From JADJGC01 sp964576925 (GTDB lineage Bacteria > Zixibacteria > MSB-5A5 > CAIYYT01): a stretch of 64,000 nt of DNA. The notes beneath the pieces were generated by a model that worked only from the letters and a program-made list of their open reading frames with translations, ran no database searches and was not told where the DNA came from. Of this stretch, positions 1-8,448 are shown one piece after another (within the stretch, counting starts at the first letter, position 1; the number at the start of each line of letters is the position of its first letter). Position numbers and translations under genes: made by a program. The stretch covers positions 1-64,000 of the forward strand of contig CAZNWJ010000012.1 of the NCBI GenBank assembly GCA_964576925.1. The letters are read 5' to 3'.

Positions 1-24
1 TTCAGACGTGTGCTCTTCCGATCT
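1..24. other. Illumina TruSeq adapter remnant at contig end
   Basis: The first 24 bases equal the 3' end of the Illumina read-2 adapter (ending GCTCTTCCGATCT). This is untrimmed library sequence, not genome. A short minus-strand reading frame over it ends in the peptide IGRAHV, a known adapter-derived translation. Genomic sequence begins near base 25. Confidence 0.97.
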
Positions 25-62
25 GAGTTACCGGGTTAGTAGTAACGACAAGTTGCTCAAAT

Positions 63-98
63 GAAACCCGAACTTCGCGCCCGCGAGGTTCGGGTTTC
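63..98 (-). terminator. Rho-independent terminator after the 127-1281 lipoprotein gene
   Basis: An 11-bp stem (63-73 with 88-98; GAAACCCGAAC pairing with its complement) encloses a 14-base GC-rich loop. On the minus strand it lies about 30 bases past the stop codon of the lipoprotein gene and is followed by TTTCATTT, as expected of an intrinsic terminator. Confidence 0.75.
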
Positions 99-126
99 GT
101 AGTTTTGGGGTCGGGACAAGAGCCGA

Positions 127-1281
127 TCAAAGCGCGAACGGTGATATCGCCCCGCCGCGATAGTTGTAGCCGACGGCACCAGTATGAAGAATGTACAGCA
201 CGTCGCCGACGGCGCACATTCCATGGATTCCGGCGAAGGGCCGTTCGTACTCCCGTAATCTTAATCCGTAGCGATCGACCAAATAGAACTTTCCGCCGGC
301 TCCGTATATCAAGAGGTTCTCACTTGCCGAAGTCAAGCACACGATCGGACCGGGCAGACCGGTAATGATTCTCTTAACAACAGCCTCGCCGGCATTTAGT
401 GACGAATCAGCATCAAGAACATAAATGAAATTCTGTTTCGATTCTATTCCCGCGACGAGCAACTCGCCATTGAAGAAGGTTATTGAAGTCCCGAAATAGA
501 CTGGATAATCGAACCTCCCCAGCGCCGTCCCATCCATGCCGAAGACGAATATTGAATCATGGCGGGACGCCCAGAGTCTGCCCCCGCCGATCGCCAGTCC
601 CCAGAATGCGTTATGCTGAACCGGAACCAAGATGTCGATCAATCCCCCCGACTCTGACACCTGATAGATACCGCCCAAACCAAGAGTATAGAAGTCATCC
701 GAGTCGGTCACCAACTGAATGGCATAATCGACTGGATTGATATCGAGCCATGTCTCGCGATAGCGAGGATCGTAACGATACGCCGTCAATGTCGGTAGAT
801 CACCTATAGGGAGGTCCCATGTCAAGTACCTCCCCCAAATCACAAGTGTTCCGTTCGAGTCGATGTAATCGCGCACGTCTCTAGCGCGCCAGCGGAAGAA
901 GACCGGCACTTTGATAATCACCGGGTGGCAGCCGTAGCCTAACCAACTCTCGTCGAAGCTCACTTGATCACCAGCCCCAAGACTGTTGTTCCAGGCCCAA
1001 ACATCCGGACCGCAGTCGCTCATGGATAGTATTACAATCTTGAATTCGCTGACAGTTCGATTAGTTACCATCGCTAATCCGCTCAAGTCAAATTCGTAGC
1101 CGTGGTACCCATCAGACCTCCCGGTGATTTCCTCAGAGGTCTCCAGCACCACGCGCTCGCCGAGTTTCATGAGGTCCTCCGTGGGCTCCTCATCGGGTTT
1201 CTCTACGTACACAATTTTCTCACGGGTGCAGCCAAGAATGAGCGTCAGACACAGCCCAAGCGCTACAAGCCTTTTTGTCAT
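127..1281 (-). CDS. Lipoprotein with predicted beta-propeller-like C-terminal half, function unknown
   Basis: I do not recognise a named family. The product of about 384 residues starts with a lipoprotein signal (MTKRLVALGLCLTLILGC, lipobox LILGC), so it should be lipid-anchored in the envelope. The ATG at 1281 is chosen over an upstream in-frame start at 1302 because a GGGAGG ribosome site lies 5 bases before it. Residues about 30-150 look like an all-beta binding domain; the rest is a run of short beta-rich repeats with Gly/Asp turns (GGRLW, NGELLVAG, YGAGGKFYLVD) that suggests a beta-propeller. The gene stands alone, with a terminator behind it and a repeat array in front. Confidence 0.7.
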   Translation of the reverse strand: MTKRLVALGLCLTLILGCTREKIVYVEKPDEEPTEDLMKLGERVVLETSEEITGRSDGYHGYEFDLSGLAMVTNRTVSEFKIVILSMSDCGPDVWAWNNSLGAGDQVSFDESWLGYGCHPVIIKVPVFFRWRARDVRDYIDSNGTLVIWGRYLTWDLPIGDLPTLTAYRYDPRYRETWLDINPVDYAIQLVTDSDDFYTLGLGGIYQVSESGGLIDILVPVQHNAFWGLAIGGGRLWASRHDSIFVFGMDGTALGRFDYPVYFGTSITFFNGELLVAGIESKQNFIYVLDADSSLNAGEAVVKRIITGLPGPIVCLTSASENLLIYGAGGKFYLVDRYGLRLREYERPFAGIHGMCAVGDVLYILHTGAVGYNYRGGAISPFAL

Positions 1282-1403
1282 AGTACCTCCCATATGTACC
1301 AAAGACGTTAATATCGCCTGATTTGTCTAATCTCGGCGCCGGGAAAGAGCCTCTGGATTCCCGCCTGCGCGCGACTAACCATGTTCCAACCGGTCACGGT
1401 CTT

Positions 1404-1485
1404 GTCATCCCGACGGACGTCGGGATCCAGCTTCAGGTATTGCGATTATCGAGCGAAGCTGGATTCCGGCGTTCGCCGAAATGAC
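1404..1485. repeat. Dispersed imperfect palindrome
   Basis: Two 30-base arms (1404-1433 and 1456-1485) form an imperfect inverted repeat. The outer ends read GTCAT...ATGAC and the inner ends CCAGCTT...AAGCTGG. It resembles the short intergenic palindromes of many environmental genomes whose translation gives phrases such as HSRESGNP. Related hairpins recur at 14801 and elsewhere in this window. Confidence 0.7.
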
Positions 1486-1555
1486 GACGATCAACGGCCC
1501 TCCCGAAGCAGTGATGTCCAGCGGTGCGCCATGGAACTACCGTAAGACAACATCC

Positions 1556-2326
1556 CGTAGGGGCTGGGTTTGCCTGCCCATGTCGGTTACGAGGTTGACT
1601 CCGGGTAGGCAGACCCGACCCCTACAGAAGAGCAAAGTCGAGATTGCTTCGTCGCGGCAAGTGACGGTGTTTTGCACTCGGACTCTTTCGCTCCTCGCAA
1701 TGACCAGCTCGACTCTGGAGGGTTAGCTCCGTAGGGGCTGGGTTTGCCTGCCCGGAAAGGTTGCGAGGTTGTCACTGGGTAGGCAGACCCGACCCCTAAG
1801 GAAGGGCGAAGTCGAGATTGCTTCGTCGCGGCAAAAGACGGTGTTTTGCACTCGGATTCGTTCGCTCCTCGCAATGACGAACTCGACTCTGGAGGGTTAG
1901 CTCCGTAGGGGCTGGGTTTGCCTTCCCGGATCGGCTGCGAGATTGACTCCGGGTAGGCAGACCCGACCCCTAAGGAAGGGCGAAGTCGAGATTGCTTCGT
2001 CTCGGCAAGTGACGGTGTTTTGCACTCGGATTCGTTCGCTCCTCGCAATGACGAGCTCGAACCTGGAAGGATCTTCTCCGTAGGGGCTGGGTTTGCCTGC
2101 CCGGAAAGGTTGCGAGGTTAACTCCGGGTAGACAGACCCGACCCCTACAGAAGAGCACAGTCGAGATTGCTTCGTCGCGGCAAAAGACGGCGTTTTGCAC
2201 TCGGATTCGTTCGCTCCTCGCAATGACGAACCCGACTCTGGAGGGTTAGCTCCGTAGGGGCTGGGTTTGCCTGCCCGCGTGGGATTTGTCACTTAAGGCG
2301 GGTAAGCAGACCCGACCCCTCAGGAT
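1556..2326. repeat. Tandem array of a 174-175 bp unit, about 4.4 copies
   Basis: The phrase CGTAGGGGCTGGGTTTGCC starts at 1556, 1730, 1904, 2079 and 2253, giving periods of 174, 174, 175 and 174; the fifth copy is cut off near 2326. Each unit holds two elements. The first is an imperfect palindrome whose arms are GTAGGGGCTGGGTTTGCCTG and a partner ending CAGACCCGACCCCTA. The second has ends ATTGCTTCGTCGC and CTCCTCGCAATGAC, the familiar HCEERSDEAIS-type intergenic repeat. Open frames across the array are products of the repeat, not genes. It fills most of the gene-free stretch 1282-2444. Confidence 0.93.
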
Positions 2327-2383
2327 GTGTCGTGGACGTTGATTGAAATCCCACCGCAGGCGGTGGGGCACCGAATTGAATCA

Positions 2384-2415
2384 GCATCGGGCCGCACTGC
2401 TGTGCGGCCCGATGC
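2384..2415 (-). terminator. Strong hairpin after the CvpA-like gene, possible terminator
   Basis: A perfect 14-bp stem (2384-2397 with 2402-2415, starting GCATCGGGCCGCAC) has a four-base loop. It lies 30 bases past the stop of the cvpA-like gene on the minus strand. The following bases (TGATTCAATT) are only weakly T-rich, so it may end transcription or just protect the 3' end. A smaller 8-bp hairpin lies next to it at 2350-2367. Confidence 0.6.
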
Positions 2416-2444
2416 GAGAGAGTCTCAGATGAAGGGGGAGAAAT

Positions 2445-3101
2445 CTAGTACGTGTCAGCCTCGCCATAGAAATAATACAGCCGGTCGAGCGCATCCTGCA
2501 AGGCGAGCGCTTCCTTGGCTTGCTTCTCCGGCGATTTGCGCGTCTTGCGCTTCGGGGCGTCTTTCTTCTGTTCCGGCATGGTGGTCAAAGTCGCTTCCAC
2601 CTTCTCGACAAAGGTCGGCCAGGTGCGGTGTAACGGCTTGGAGGTATCGTAGATCACCTGCAGCGACTTGGCCGCCGAGGTCGCCAGCATTGACTTGTCC
2701 ATCAGGTCAAAGTACGAGCGCGGCAGAGGCAGCATGATCGAGATAAACAGCAGCGTGCCGACGATCAGCCATCCCCGCAGCGCGCCGACGATCGCGCCAC
2801 CCCATTTGTCGCGGTCGCCGAGACTTTGCACCGAGATCATCTTCTCGAGAACCTTGGCGAGCAGCTTGAATAGGGCGTAGATCAGTCCTAGCACGATAAT
2901 GTAAGAAATCACCGCCACAGTGAGCGGCGAGGCATCGAGTGCCGAGGCGATTTCTTCCGCCACGAAGTCGAGTTTGCCGGTGCTGATGACGAGCGCGGCA
3001 ATCAGCCCGATCAGGGCCATCAGTTCGCGCAGGAAGCCTTTCTTGGTGCCGATCGCAATAAAGCCGAGCACGAAGAGCAAGGCGATGAGATTAAATACCA
3101 T
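2445..3101 (-). CDS. cvpA: CvpA family inner-membrane protein
   Basis: A 218-residue protein with four predicted membrane segments (about 1-20, 27-43, 62-85 and 104-124) and a charged cytoplasmic tail rich in Lys and Glu. The arrangement and the motifs KKGFLRELMALIG and WGGAIVGALRGW fit the CvpA (colicin V production) family, whose molecular role is poorly known; in proteobacteria it is tied to envelope stress and secretion. A GGAGG site precedes the ATG. The gene is monocistronic, divergent from the 3509 lipoprotein and followed by a strong hairpin. The family call is firm; the function is not. Confidence 0.83.
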   Translation of the reverse strand: MVFNLIALLFVLGFIAIGTKKGFLRELMALIGLIAALVISTGKLDFVAEEIASALDASPLTVAVISYIIVLGLIYALFKLLAKVLEKMISVQSLGDRDKWGGAIVGALRGWLIVGTLLFISIMLPLPRSYFDLMDKSMLATSAAKSLQVIYDTSKPLHRTWPTFVEKVEATLTTMPEQKKDAPKRKTRKSPEKQAKEALALQDALDRLYYFYGEADTY

Positions 3102-3508
3102 GACAACCTCCGATGTTTGTCGACGTCATATTCCCATTATCGGCGCCGACAAGCGCAGGTTCAGTGTTTGTTCACAACTATTCCGCGTCACAGTTTGCTG
3201 CCGCGGCTTCTATCAAAGACGCACCCGACCGGTTTTCCGGCCGATGCGCTAACCGATTGCGCTCGAAGTAGTGCGGCAAATCCGGGGAAAAAGCATTCAA
3301 AGAAACCACCGACCGCCGCGATGATAGCCAAAGTTGAATCTGTTGAGAATTCAAGACAAGGGGATTTTTTGCGGTGTTTGACGACGGTGCGTGGCCTGCC
3401 ACCCGACGCGATCATCGACTCGGCGCCTGCACTTTTGCTTGCGACAACTCTTCCAATGTACGTATCATTGCGAAAATCGGATTGTTCACCAGAACAGATG
3501 GAGAAGCA
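3102..3508. other. Divergent intergenic region, candidate plus-strand promoter
   Basis: This 407-base gap separates two divergent genes and holds no convincing coding frame. A possible sigma-70 promoter for the downstream lipoprotein is TTGCGA (3439-3444), an 18-base spacer and TATCAT (3463-3468), leaving a leader of about 34 bases. The match is weak. I saw no repeats or RNA genes here. Confidence 0.35.
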
Positions 3509-4138
3509 ATGAAAAGATTCGCCCTGATATCAGTCAGCACCCTTGTCGCCGCCGTCCTGCTGACCGCCTGCGCCAAGAAAGAAAACCCCGAACCCCAGAG
3601 CTCGACCCAGCAGCAGGCGCCCGCGCAGCAGATGCCGCAATCAAACCCGCACGCGGGCCATTCGCACAACAGCGCTGCCGGCGTGAGCTGGACGACCCCG
3701 GAGGGCTGGGCCTCCGGCGAAGACAAACCGATGCGCGTCGCTACCTACCTGATCGATGTCGCGGACCCCAAAGCCGAGTGCGCCGTGTTCTATTTCGGCA
3801 GCGGCCAGGGTGGCGATGTCAATGCCAATATCACGCGCTGGATTCGCCAGGTGGCGCAGCCGGACGGCTCCGATTCCCAGGCAAAGGCGAAGAACGGCAC
3901 GGTAACCTCGGCGTGTTGCGAGATCCGCACAATTGAAGTCGAAGGCACTTACATGTTCTCTGCCGGCCCCATGATGCAAGTTCAGGATGAGCGCCCCGAC
4001 TACATCCTGATCGGTGGAATCGTTCCGGCGCCGGAGGGCAACGTCTTCTTCAAGCTGACCGGCCCCAAAGCCAAGGCCGAGCAGTGGCGCGCTTCGTTTA
4101 CCGAACTGCTCAAGTCGATCAAGAAAGTGGCATCCTAA
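3509..4138 (+). CDS. Lipoprotein of unknown function
   Basis: A 209-residue product starts with a lipoprotein signal (lipobox LLTAC, Cys near residue 21). The ATG at 3509 follows a GGAG site; an in-frame frame opens upstream but lacks signal-peptide character. After the Cys comes a Gln/Pro/Ser linker (residues about 25-48) with HAGHSHN, which could bind metal but may be just linker. A globular domain of about 150 residues follows, starting VSWTTPEGW and containing paired cysteines TSACCEIRT. Similar small lipoproteins are seen in other uncultured bacteria, but I know no assigned function. The gene is monocistronic and ends in a good terminator. Confidence 0.75.
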   Translation: MKRFALISVSTLVAAVLLTACAKKENPEPQSSTQQQAPAQQMPQSNPHAGHSHNSAAGVSWTTPEGWASGEDKPMRVATYLIDVADPKAECAVFYFGSGQGGDVNANITRWIRQVAQPDGSDSQAKAKNGTVTSACCEIRTIEVEGTYMFSAGPMMQVQDERPDYILIGGIVPAPEGNVFFKLTGPKAKAEQWRASFTELLKSIKKVAS

Positions 4139-4160
4139 GCCGCTATTAAACAGACGTTTA

Positions 4161-4199
4161 CAAGCCGCATCGTCGAAACGGGGCGGCTTGTGTTTTTTT
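4161..4199 (+). terminator. Rho-independent terminator after the 3509 lipoprotein gene
   Basis: An 8-bp stem (CAAGCCGC 4161-4168 with GCGGCTTG 4183-4190) is followed by TG and seven T residues (4193-4199), 23 bases after the stop codon. Confidence 0.85.
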
Positions 4200-4239
4200 G
4201 GACCTGGGGCAAAAAGTGAGCCTAAACCATTACAGCTTC

Positions 4240-4267
4240 TTGACTTCGCTGCCGATTTACGTATAAT
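4240..4267 (+). promoter_or_regulatory. Near-consensus sigma-70 promoter
   Basis: TTGACT (4240-4245), a 16-base spacer and a perfect TATAAT (4262-4267) sit just upstream of the small Cys protein at 4304 and probably drive it and the operon behind it. With an AGGAGG ribosome site before 4304 this is one of the best expression signals in the window. Confidence 0.8.
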
Positions 4268-4303
4268 GATTGTCTGATCGTAAAGTATTAGGAGGACGAA
4301 CAA

Positions 4304-4495
4304 ATGGCGAAAAGACAGTCATTCGCGGATAAGGCGAGCAAGAAGGCACACGTCAAGCTGTGTCCTGTCTGCTCCACGGCCGTCGAGCCGACCCGCGTCG
4401 TCGATCCGACCTATACCACTGACAAGAAGTCGTGGAAGTTTAAGGACCGGATCGTCGAAATCTGTAAGTGCAACCAGAAAGAACTTCTGGGTTAA
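4304..4495 (+). CDS. Small four-cysteine (zinc-ribbon-like) protein
   Basis: A 63-residue basic protein with Cys20 and Cys23 (CPVC) and Cys54 and Cys56 (CKC), a likely single metal site joining the two ends of a short beta ribbon. An AGGAGG ribosome site and a near-consensus promoter suggest strong expression. It lies 27 bases upstream of the radical-SAM-like gene and may share its transcript. I do not recognise a named family. The Lys-rich N-terminus would suit binding to nucleic acid or the ribosome, but that is inference. Confidence 0.75.
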   Translation: MAKRQSFADKASKKAHVKLCPVCSTAVEPTRVVDPTYTTDKKSWKFKDRIVEICKCNQKELLG

Positions 4496-4522
4496 GACCG
4501 TTTACCTTAAAAAGGATTTTCG

Positions 4523-7099
4523 TTGCGTACTTTCGGTTTGGGTTCAACTCCCCAACCTCATGCGGACGTTTCTTCAGGGATGAATTACAGAGCGCTTCTT
4601 GAAGCGAAATTCCTTCCGTTCGTAATCCGCCCGGCACGCTACGTAGGAAATGAATGGGGTGCAGTGCATAAGACTGCCGCACTCCGCCTGGCGCTTGCGA
4701 TTCCCGACAAATACGAGCGCGCGATGGCCTCAAGCGAATTGCACCGGCTTTATCGCGCTTTGAACGCGCTGCCTGATCTATCCTGCGAACGTGTTTTCGC
4801 GCCCGACTTGGATGCCGAACGCCAACTGGTTGCAGAAGGCCTGACGCTCTTCACGTTGGAGTCTTACACTCCCGTGGCCGAGTGCGACTGGCTGCACTTC
4901 TTGTTGAGCGATCCGCTGCAATTCACCGCATTGCTGACCATGCTTAAGTCTGCCGGCTTGCCGCTGCGGAGCGCCGCGCGCGGGAGCGAGCACACTGTGG
5001 TCAGTGCGTCGATTGCCCCGTCGGTGAACCCCGAGCCAATTGCTGACTATCTCGATTTCATCTTTGTCGGTGATATCGATTGTGAGGTCGAATCGCTGCA
5101 GAAGCTGATCGCGCAACGCGGCGTCTTCGACCGCCGGACAATCGCCGAGAGTTTCTCGCAAATTGCCGGCGTGTATGTGCCATCGCTCTACTCCCCGCAG
5201 TATGCCGGTGACAAATTCTCGGGCTTGAAATCAAACTTCGACCGCGCGCCGCAAAAGATCCGCGCTCGCCAGGTGGAAAAAAGCCAACCGCGTTTGGCGC
5301 TGCCGATCCTGCCCTTTGAAGAAATCTCCAGCGACCGGCTGGACATTGTGCTGGGCAGCAGCGTCGATGTCGATAGAAGCGTGCAATTCATTGAACAGGC
5401 ATTACGGCAGACCGGCTATGACGAAGTCGCCCTCCATGGCGACCTGGTTGCCGGAATCAGGAACTTCGATCCGTTCCTGACGCGACTCAGTCAGCGTCTG
5501 CGGGAACGTCAGGTTACGATTGCGCTGCCGGCCCTGCCGCCGGTAGCCGCGGCGATTGACTACCAGCGCGCCGTGACTTTTGGCGAGAAATCTTCCATCC
5601 GGTTTGCTCTGCTCTCCGGCAGCGAACAGCTACGCGAGGCCCACGGCCATTATGTCGGACTCGATCAGTTCTACCAAGTCTTGGCTAATGCCTTCGCCTC
5701 CGGCTGGCGCACGGCGCGGCTCGATTTCGAGATCGGCTTGCCCGATGAAACGAGCGAAGACATCGAAGCGACCATTTCTGTCATCCGCAACTGCGACGCC
5801 GTCCGCTCCGAGTATGGTGGCAAGTACCAGTTGCACGTCACGCTTTCGCCGTTTGTGCCCGCGCCACACAGCGAATGGCAGTGGGATGCCGTCATCAATC
5901 CGGAGGAGTACCAGGCTCGCTGTGAGAGAATCCAGAAGGCCAGCCGTGGCAAGAATATCCAATTCCGCGTTCGCGAAGCCGGTGCCGCTTACCTGCGCGC
6001 GCTGTTTTCGCGCGGCGACCGCCGGTTGGGCGGCGTTATTGAATTCGCCCACGATTCTGGCGCTCGATTTGACGGCTGGAGCGAACACTTCAATTTCGAT
6101 CTCTGGCATAAAGCATTTGATCAGATGGCTATAACCGGCTCATCGTTGGTCGACAAGATTCCTGAATCACAGGCGCTGCCCTGGGAGCATCTCGAATTCG
6201 CCCAGTCCAAGGAACAACTACTCAAGCGTCGCGCAACTGCCTTCGCGGCCCAGCCTGCCGGCCGCAGCGGATCAGGATTCAAACTGGGCGACCTCATCCT
6301 GGCGAAACCGGAATTGGCCGAACAATTCATGTCCGCGCCCGAACCGACGACCCCGTCCGCCAGTTTCGGACGCAAACCGAAACGCGCTCCCGTACAGGCG
6401 GTGGCGATGGTTGTCCCGCGCAGCCGCGTTCGCGTGCAGTGGCGCAAGGACGAACCGGCGCGCTTCGTCGGACACCTCGCCACGATGCGCATGTTCGAAC
6501 GTGCCCTGCGCCGCGCCGAGATACCGGTCAGCTTTTCGCAAGGCCACCATCCAAGGCCGCGCGTGTCGTTCGGCCCGCCCCTGGCGGTCGGCTTCACCTC
6601 GCGCGCCGAGTATTTTGACCTGCAGCTTGAATTGCCCTATCAAGAGTCGATGCTCGAACGCTTGAATGATGCGCTCCCGCTGGGGTTCGCGATTGTAAAA
6701 GGCCGAACCGTCTTCGGCAAGGCGGCCTCGGTCTCAAGCCAGCTGAATCTTGCCTGCTACGAAGTCGAACTTCCCGAAAGCCGGCCGATTGATCCGGCAC
6801 TCGTAAATTCTGTGCTCGACCGCAATGAGATAGTTGTAGAACGGGTGAAAGGCGAGGACAGAACGCAAGTCGATATTCGCCCAGCCATCATTCACCTCGA
6901 ACTTCGCGCCGCCGGCTCCGTAAACCGCCTGTATATGGAGACCGCGCTCGGCAACCGGGGATTTGTGCGCCCCGACGAAGTTCTGATCAACTGCCTGGGT
7001 CTGGCGCCGCGCGAAGTTTTATCTTTGAGAATCTGTCGCACCGACTTAATCGTTTTGCTTGGCAACAGCCGTCTGAGTCCGTTTGAGGTGAGTGGATGA
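4523..7099 (+). CDS. TIGR03960-type B12-binding radical SAM homologue lacking the cluster motif, fused to DUF2344
   Basis: The 858-residue product has the full plan of the TIGR03960 family: an N-terminal B12-binding-like part (ERVFAPDLDAE near 89-99, NPEPIADYLDFIFVGD near 169-184), a TIM-barrel part (SGWRTARLDFEIGLPDET near 393-410, RGDRRLGGV and RFDGWSEHFNFD near 497-526) and a C-terminal DUF2344 domain from about residue 635 (RFVGHLATMRMFERALRRA). The CxxxCxxC motif expected near residues 270-285 is absent: the text passes from DRLDIVLGSS straight to the next helix, and the late Cys cluster of the family is gone too. It is probably a non-catalytic relative, perhaps an RNA or rRNA-modification factor given its 4-base overlap with rsmB. 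The TTG start has AAAGGA 6 bases upstream; ATG 4580 is an alternative. Confidence 0.85.
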   Translation: MRTFGLGSTPQPHADVSSGMNYRALLEAKFLPFVIRPARYVGNEWGAVHKTAALRLALAIPDKYERAMASSELHRLYRALNALPDLSCERVFAPDLDAERQLVAEGLTLFTLESYTPVAECDWLHFLLSDPLQFTALLTMLKSAGLPLRSAARGSEHTVVSASIAPSVNPEPIADYLDFIFVGDIDCEVESLQKLIAQRGVFDRRTIAESFSQIAGVYVPSLYSPQYAGDKFSGLKSNFDRAPQKIRARQVEKSQPRLALPILPFEEISSDRLDIVLGSSVDVDRSVQFIEQALRQTGYDEVALHGDLVAGIRNFDPFLTRLSQRLRERQVTIALPALPPVAAAIDYQRAVTFGEKSSIRFALLSGSEQLREAHGHYVGLDQFYQVLANAFASGWRTARLDFEIGLPDETSEDIEATISVIRNCDAVRSEYGGKYQLHVTLSPFVPAPHSEWQWDAVINPEEYQARCERIQKASRGKNIQFRVREAGAAYLRALFSRGDRRLGGVIEFAHDSGARFDGWSEHFNFDLWHKAFDQMAITGSSLVDKIPESQALPWEHLEFAQSKEQLLKRRATAFAAQPAGRSGSGFKLGDLILAKPELAEQFMSAPEPTTPSASFGRKPKRAPVQAVAMVVPRSRVRVQWRKDEPARFVGHLATMRMFERALRRAEIPVSFSQGHHPRPRVSFGPPLAVGFTSRAEYFDLQLELPYQESMLERLNDALPLGFAIVKGRTVFGKAASVSSQLNLACYEVELPESRPIDPALVNSVLDRNEIVVERVKGEDRTQVDIRPAIIHLELRAAGSVNRLYMETALGNRGFVRPDEVLINCLGLAPREVLSLRICRTDLIVLLGNSRLSPFEVSG

Positions 7100-8436
7100 G
7101 CGATCAGCAACAACACCTGAACCCGCGCGAAGAATCGTACCGCGTCCTGATGGTCGCCCGCCGCGATCCGGAAGCGCTGCAATTCGAGTTGTCGCAGCTT
7201 AAGCAGAAGAATTTCCGCGGTCGCTTCGACTTGAATCTCGCGATTTATCTCGTTTCGGGAACGATCAAGATGCAGAAGCGGCTCGATCTGATCTTGTCGC
7301 AGTACCTGCGCAAGAAGCTGTCGTCGCATTCCGACTCGCTGATCACCGTGCTGCGGTTGGGCGCCTTCCAATTGTTACCCGACTGCAACATCCCGCACTA
7401 TGCGGCCGTCAACGAGACTGTCAATCTGGCGAAGAAGTATACGCCGGGCGCCGAGGCGATGGTCAACGCCGTGCTCAAGAATATCGCGCAGAACGTGGAA
7501 AAGCTCACCTTTGACGAACTGCGCTCCGACATGCTTAATTTCCTGACGCAGTTCTATTCCTACCCGATCTGGTTCGTGAAAGAACTGCTCGCGATTTATC
7601 CGGAAGCGGTCGTCGAGAAGTTCCTGCGCAACGGCAACGATGCGCAGCCCCTGCAATTGCGCCTGCGCGAGGACGGCGACCGGGTCAAGCAGTACCTGGC
7701 CAAGTTGCAGCAGGCAAATATCCGCTTCAAGCAAGGCAAGTTCCTGAAGAACTTCATTCATGTCATCGCCGACGTCAATCCGACGCAATTGCCGATGTTC
7801 GACTCCGGCGAGTACATCGTGCAAAACGAAGCCTCCGGCCTCGTCGTGGAGCTGTTGAACCCGAAACCCGGCGAAGCGATACTCGACTTGTGCGCCGCTC
7901 CCGGTGGCAAGACCAGCGACATTGCGCTGCGTATTGGCGAATCCGGCAACGTGACCGCGCTCGATATTTCGGAGCCGCGGCTTGGTCTGCTACGGGAGAA
8001 TCTCCAGCGACTGAAAATCACCAATGTCTTCCCGATCAAGGCCGACGGCGCGAAATTCCGCTCCGGCGAGTATGACAAGATACTGATCGATGCCCCGTGC
8101 TCCGGTACCGGCGTGTTCCGCAAGTTCCCCGAGGGCCGCTGGATCACCACGCAAGAGGACATCCCGCGCTATGCCGCCATTCAAATCAGCCTGTTGCAGA
8201 ACGCTGCGACGCTGCTCAAGCCGGGCGGCGCGATCGTCTATTCCACCTGCTCGGTGTTACGCGCTGAAAACGAGGAGATCGTCGAGCAGTTCTTGAAGGA
8301 ACACCCGGATTTCGAGATTCGCCTTCCGGAGAGCTTCAAATTCAAGGAGGTCCTCGGCGAGGACAACCTGATGCGCACCTATCCAGGACTCAAATACCTC
8401 GACAACATCTTTGCCGCGTTCCTGACGCGCAAATAG
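7096..8436 (+). CDS. rsmB: 16S rRNA (cytosine-967-C5)-methyltransferase RsmB
   Basis: A 446-residue protein with an N-terminal NusB-like RNA-binding domain (about 10-140) and a C-terminal Rossmann methyltransferase that puts a methyl group from S-adenosylmethionine on C967 of 16S rRNA. Visible motifs are LDLCAAPGGKT (near 263, SAM site), DAPCSGTGVFRKFPEGRW (near 331) and YSTCSVLRAENEE (near 381); the two motif cysteines are those used by m5C methyltransferases. The length suits the family. Its ATG overlaps the preceding stop (ATGA), so translation is likely coupled. An uncharacterised m5C target cannot be excluded by motifs alone. Confidence 0.93.
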   Translation: MSDQQQHLNPREESYRVLMVARRDPEALQFELSQLKQKNFRGRFDLNLAIYLVSGTIKMQKRLDLILSQYLRKKLSSHSDSLITVLRLGAFQLLPDCNIPHYAAVNETVNLAKKYTPGAEAMVNAVLKNIAQNVEKLTFDELRSDMLNFLTQFYSYPIWFVKELLAIYPEAVVEKFLRNGNDAQPLQLRLREDGDRVKQYLAKLQQANIRFKQGKFLKNFIHVIADVNPTQLPMFDSGEYIVQNEASGLVVELLNPKPGEAILDLCAAPGGKTSDIALRIGESGNVTALDISEPRLGLLRENLQRLKITNVFPIKADGAKFRSGEYDKILIDAPCSGTGVFRKFPEGRWITTQEDIPRYAAIQISLLQNAATLLKPGGAIVYSTCSVLRAENEEIVEQFLKEHPDFEIRLPESFKFKEVLGEDNLMRTYPGLKYLDNIFAAFLTRK

Positions 8437-8448
8437 GATTGCGCCGCG

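Noticed and set aside
2..217. Minus-strand open frame of 71 codons at the window start
   Set aside because: It runs over the adapter (IGRAHV end) and a terminator hairpin, and has no ribosome site.
1587..2292. Overlapping minus-strand frames of 153 and 131 codons with repeated peptides
   Set aside because: They are translations of the 174-bp repeat array; the peptide repeats follow the DNA period.
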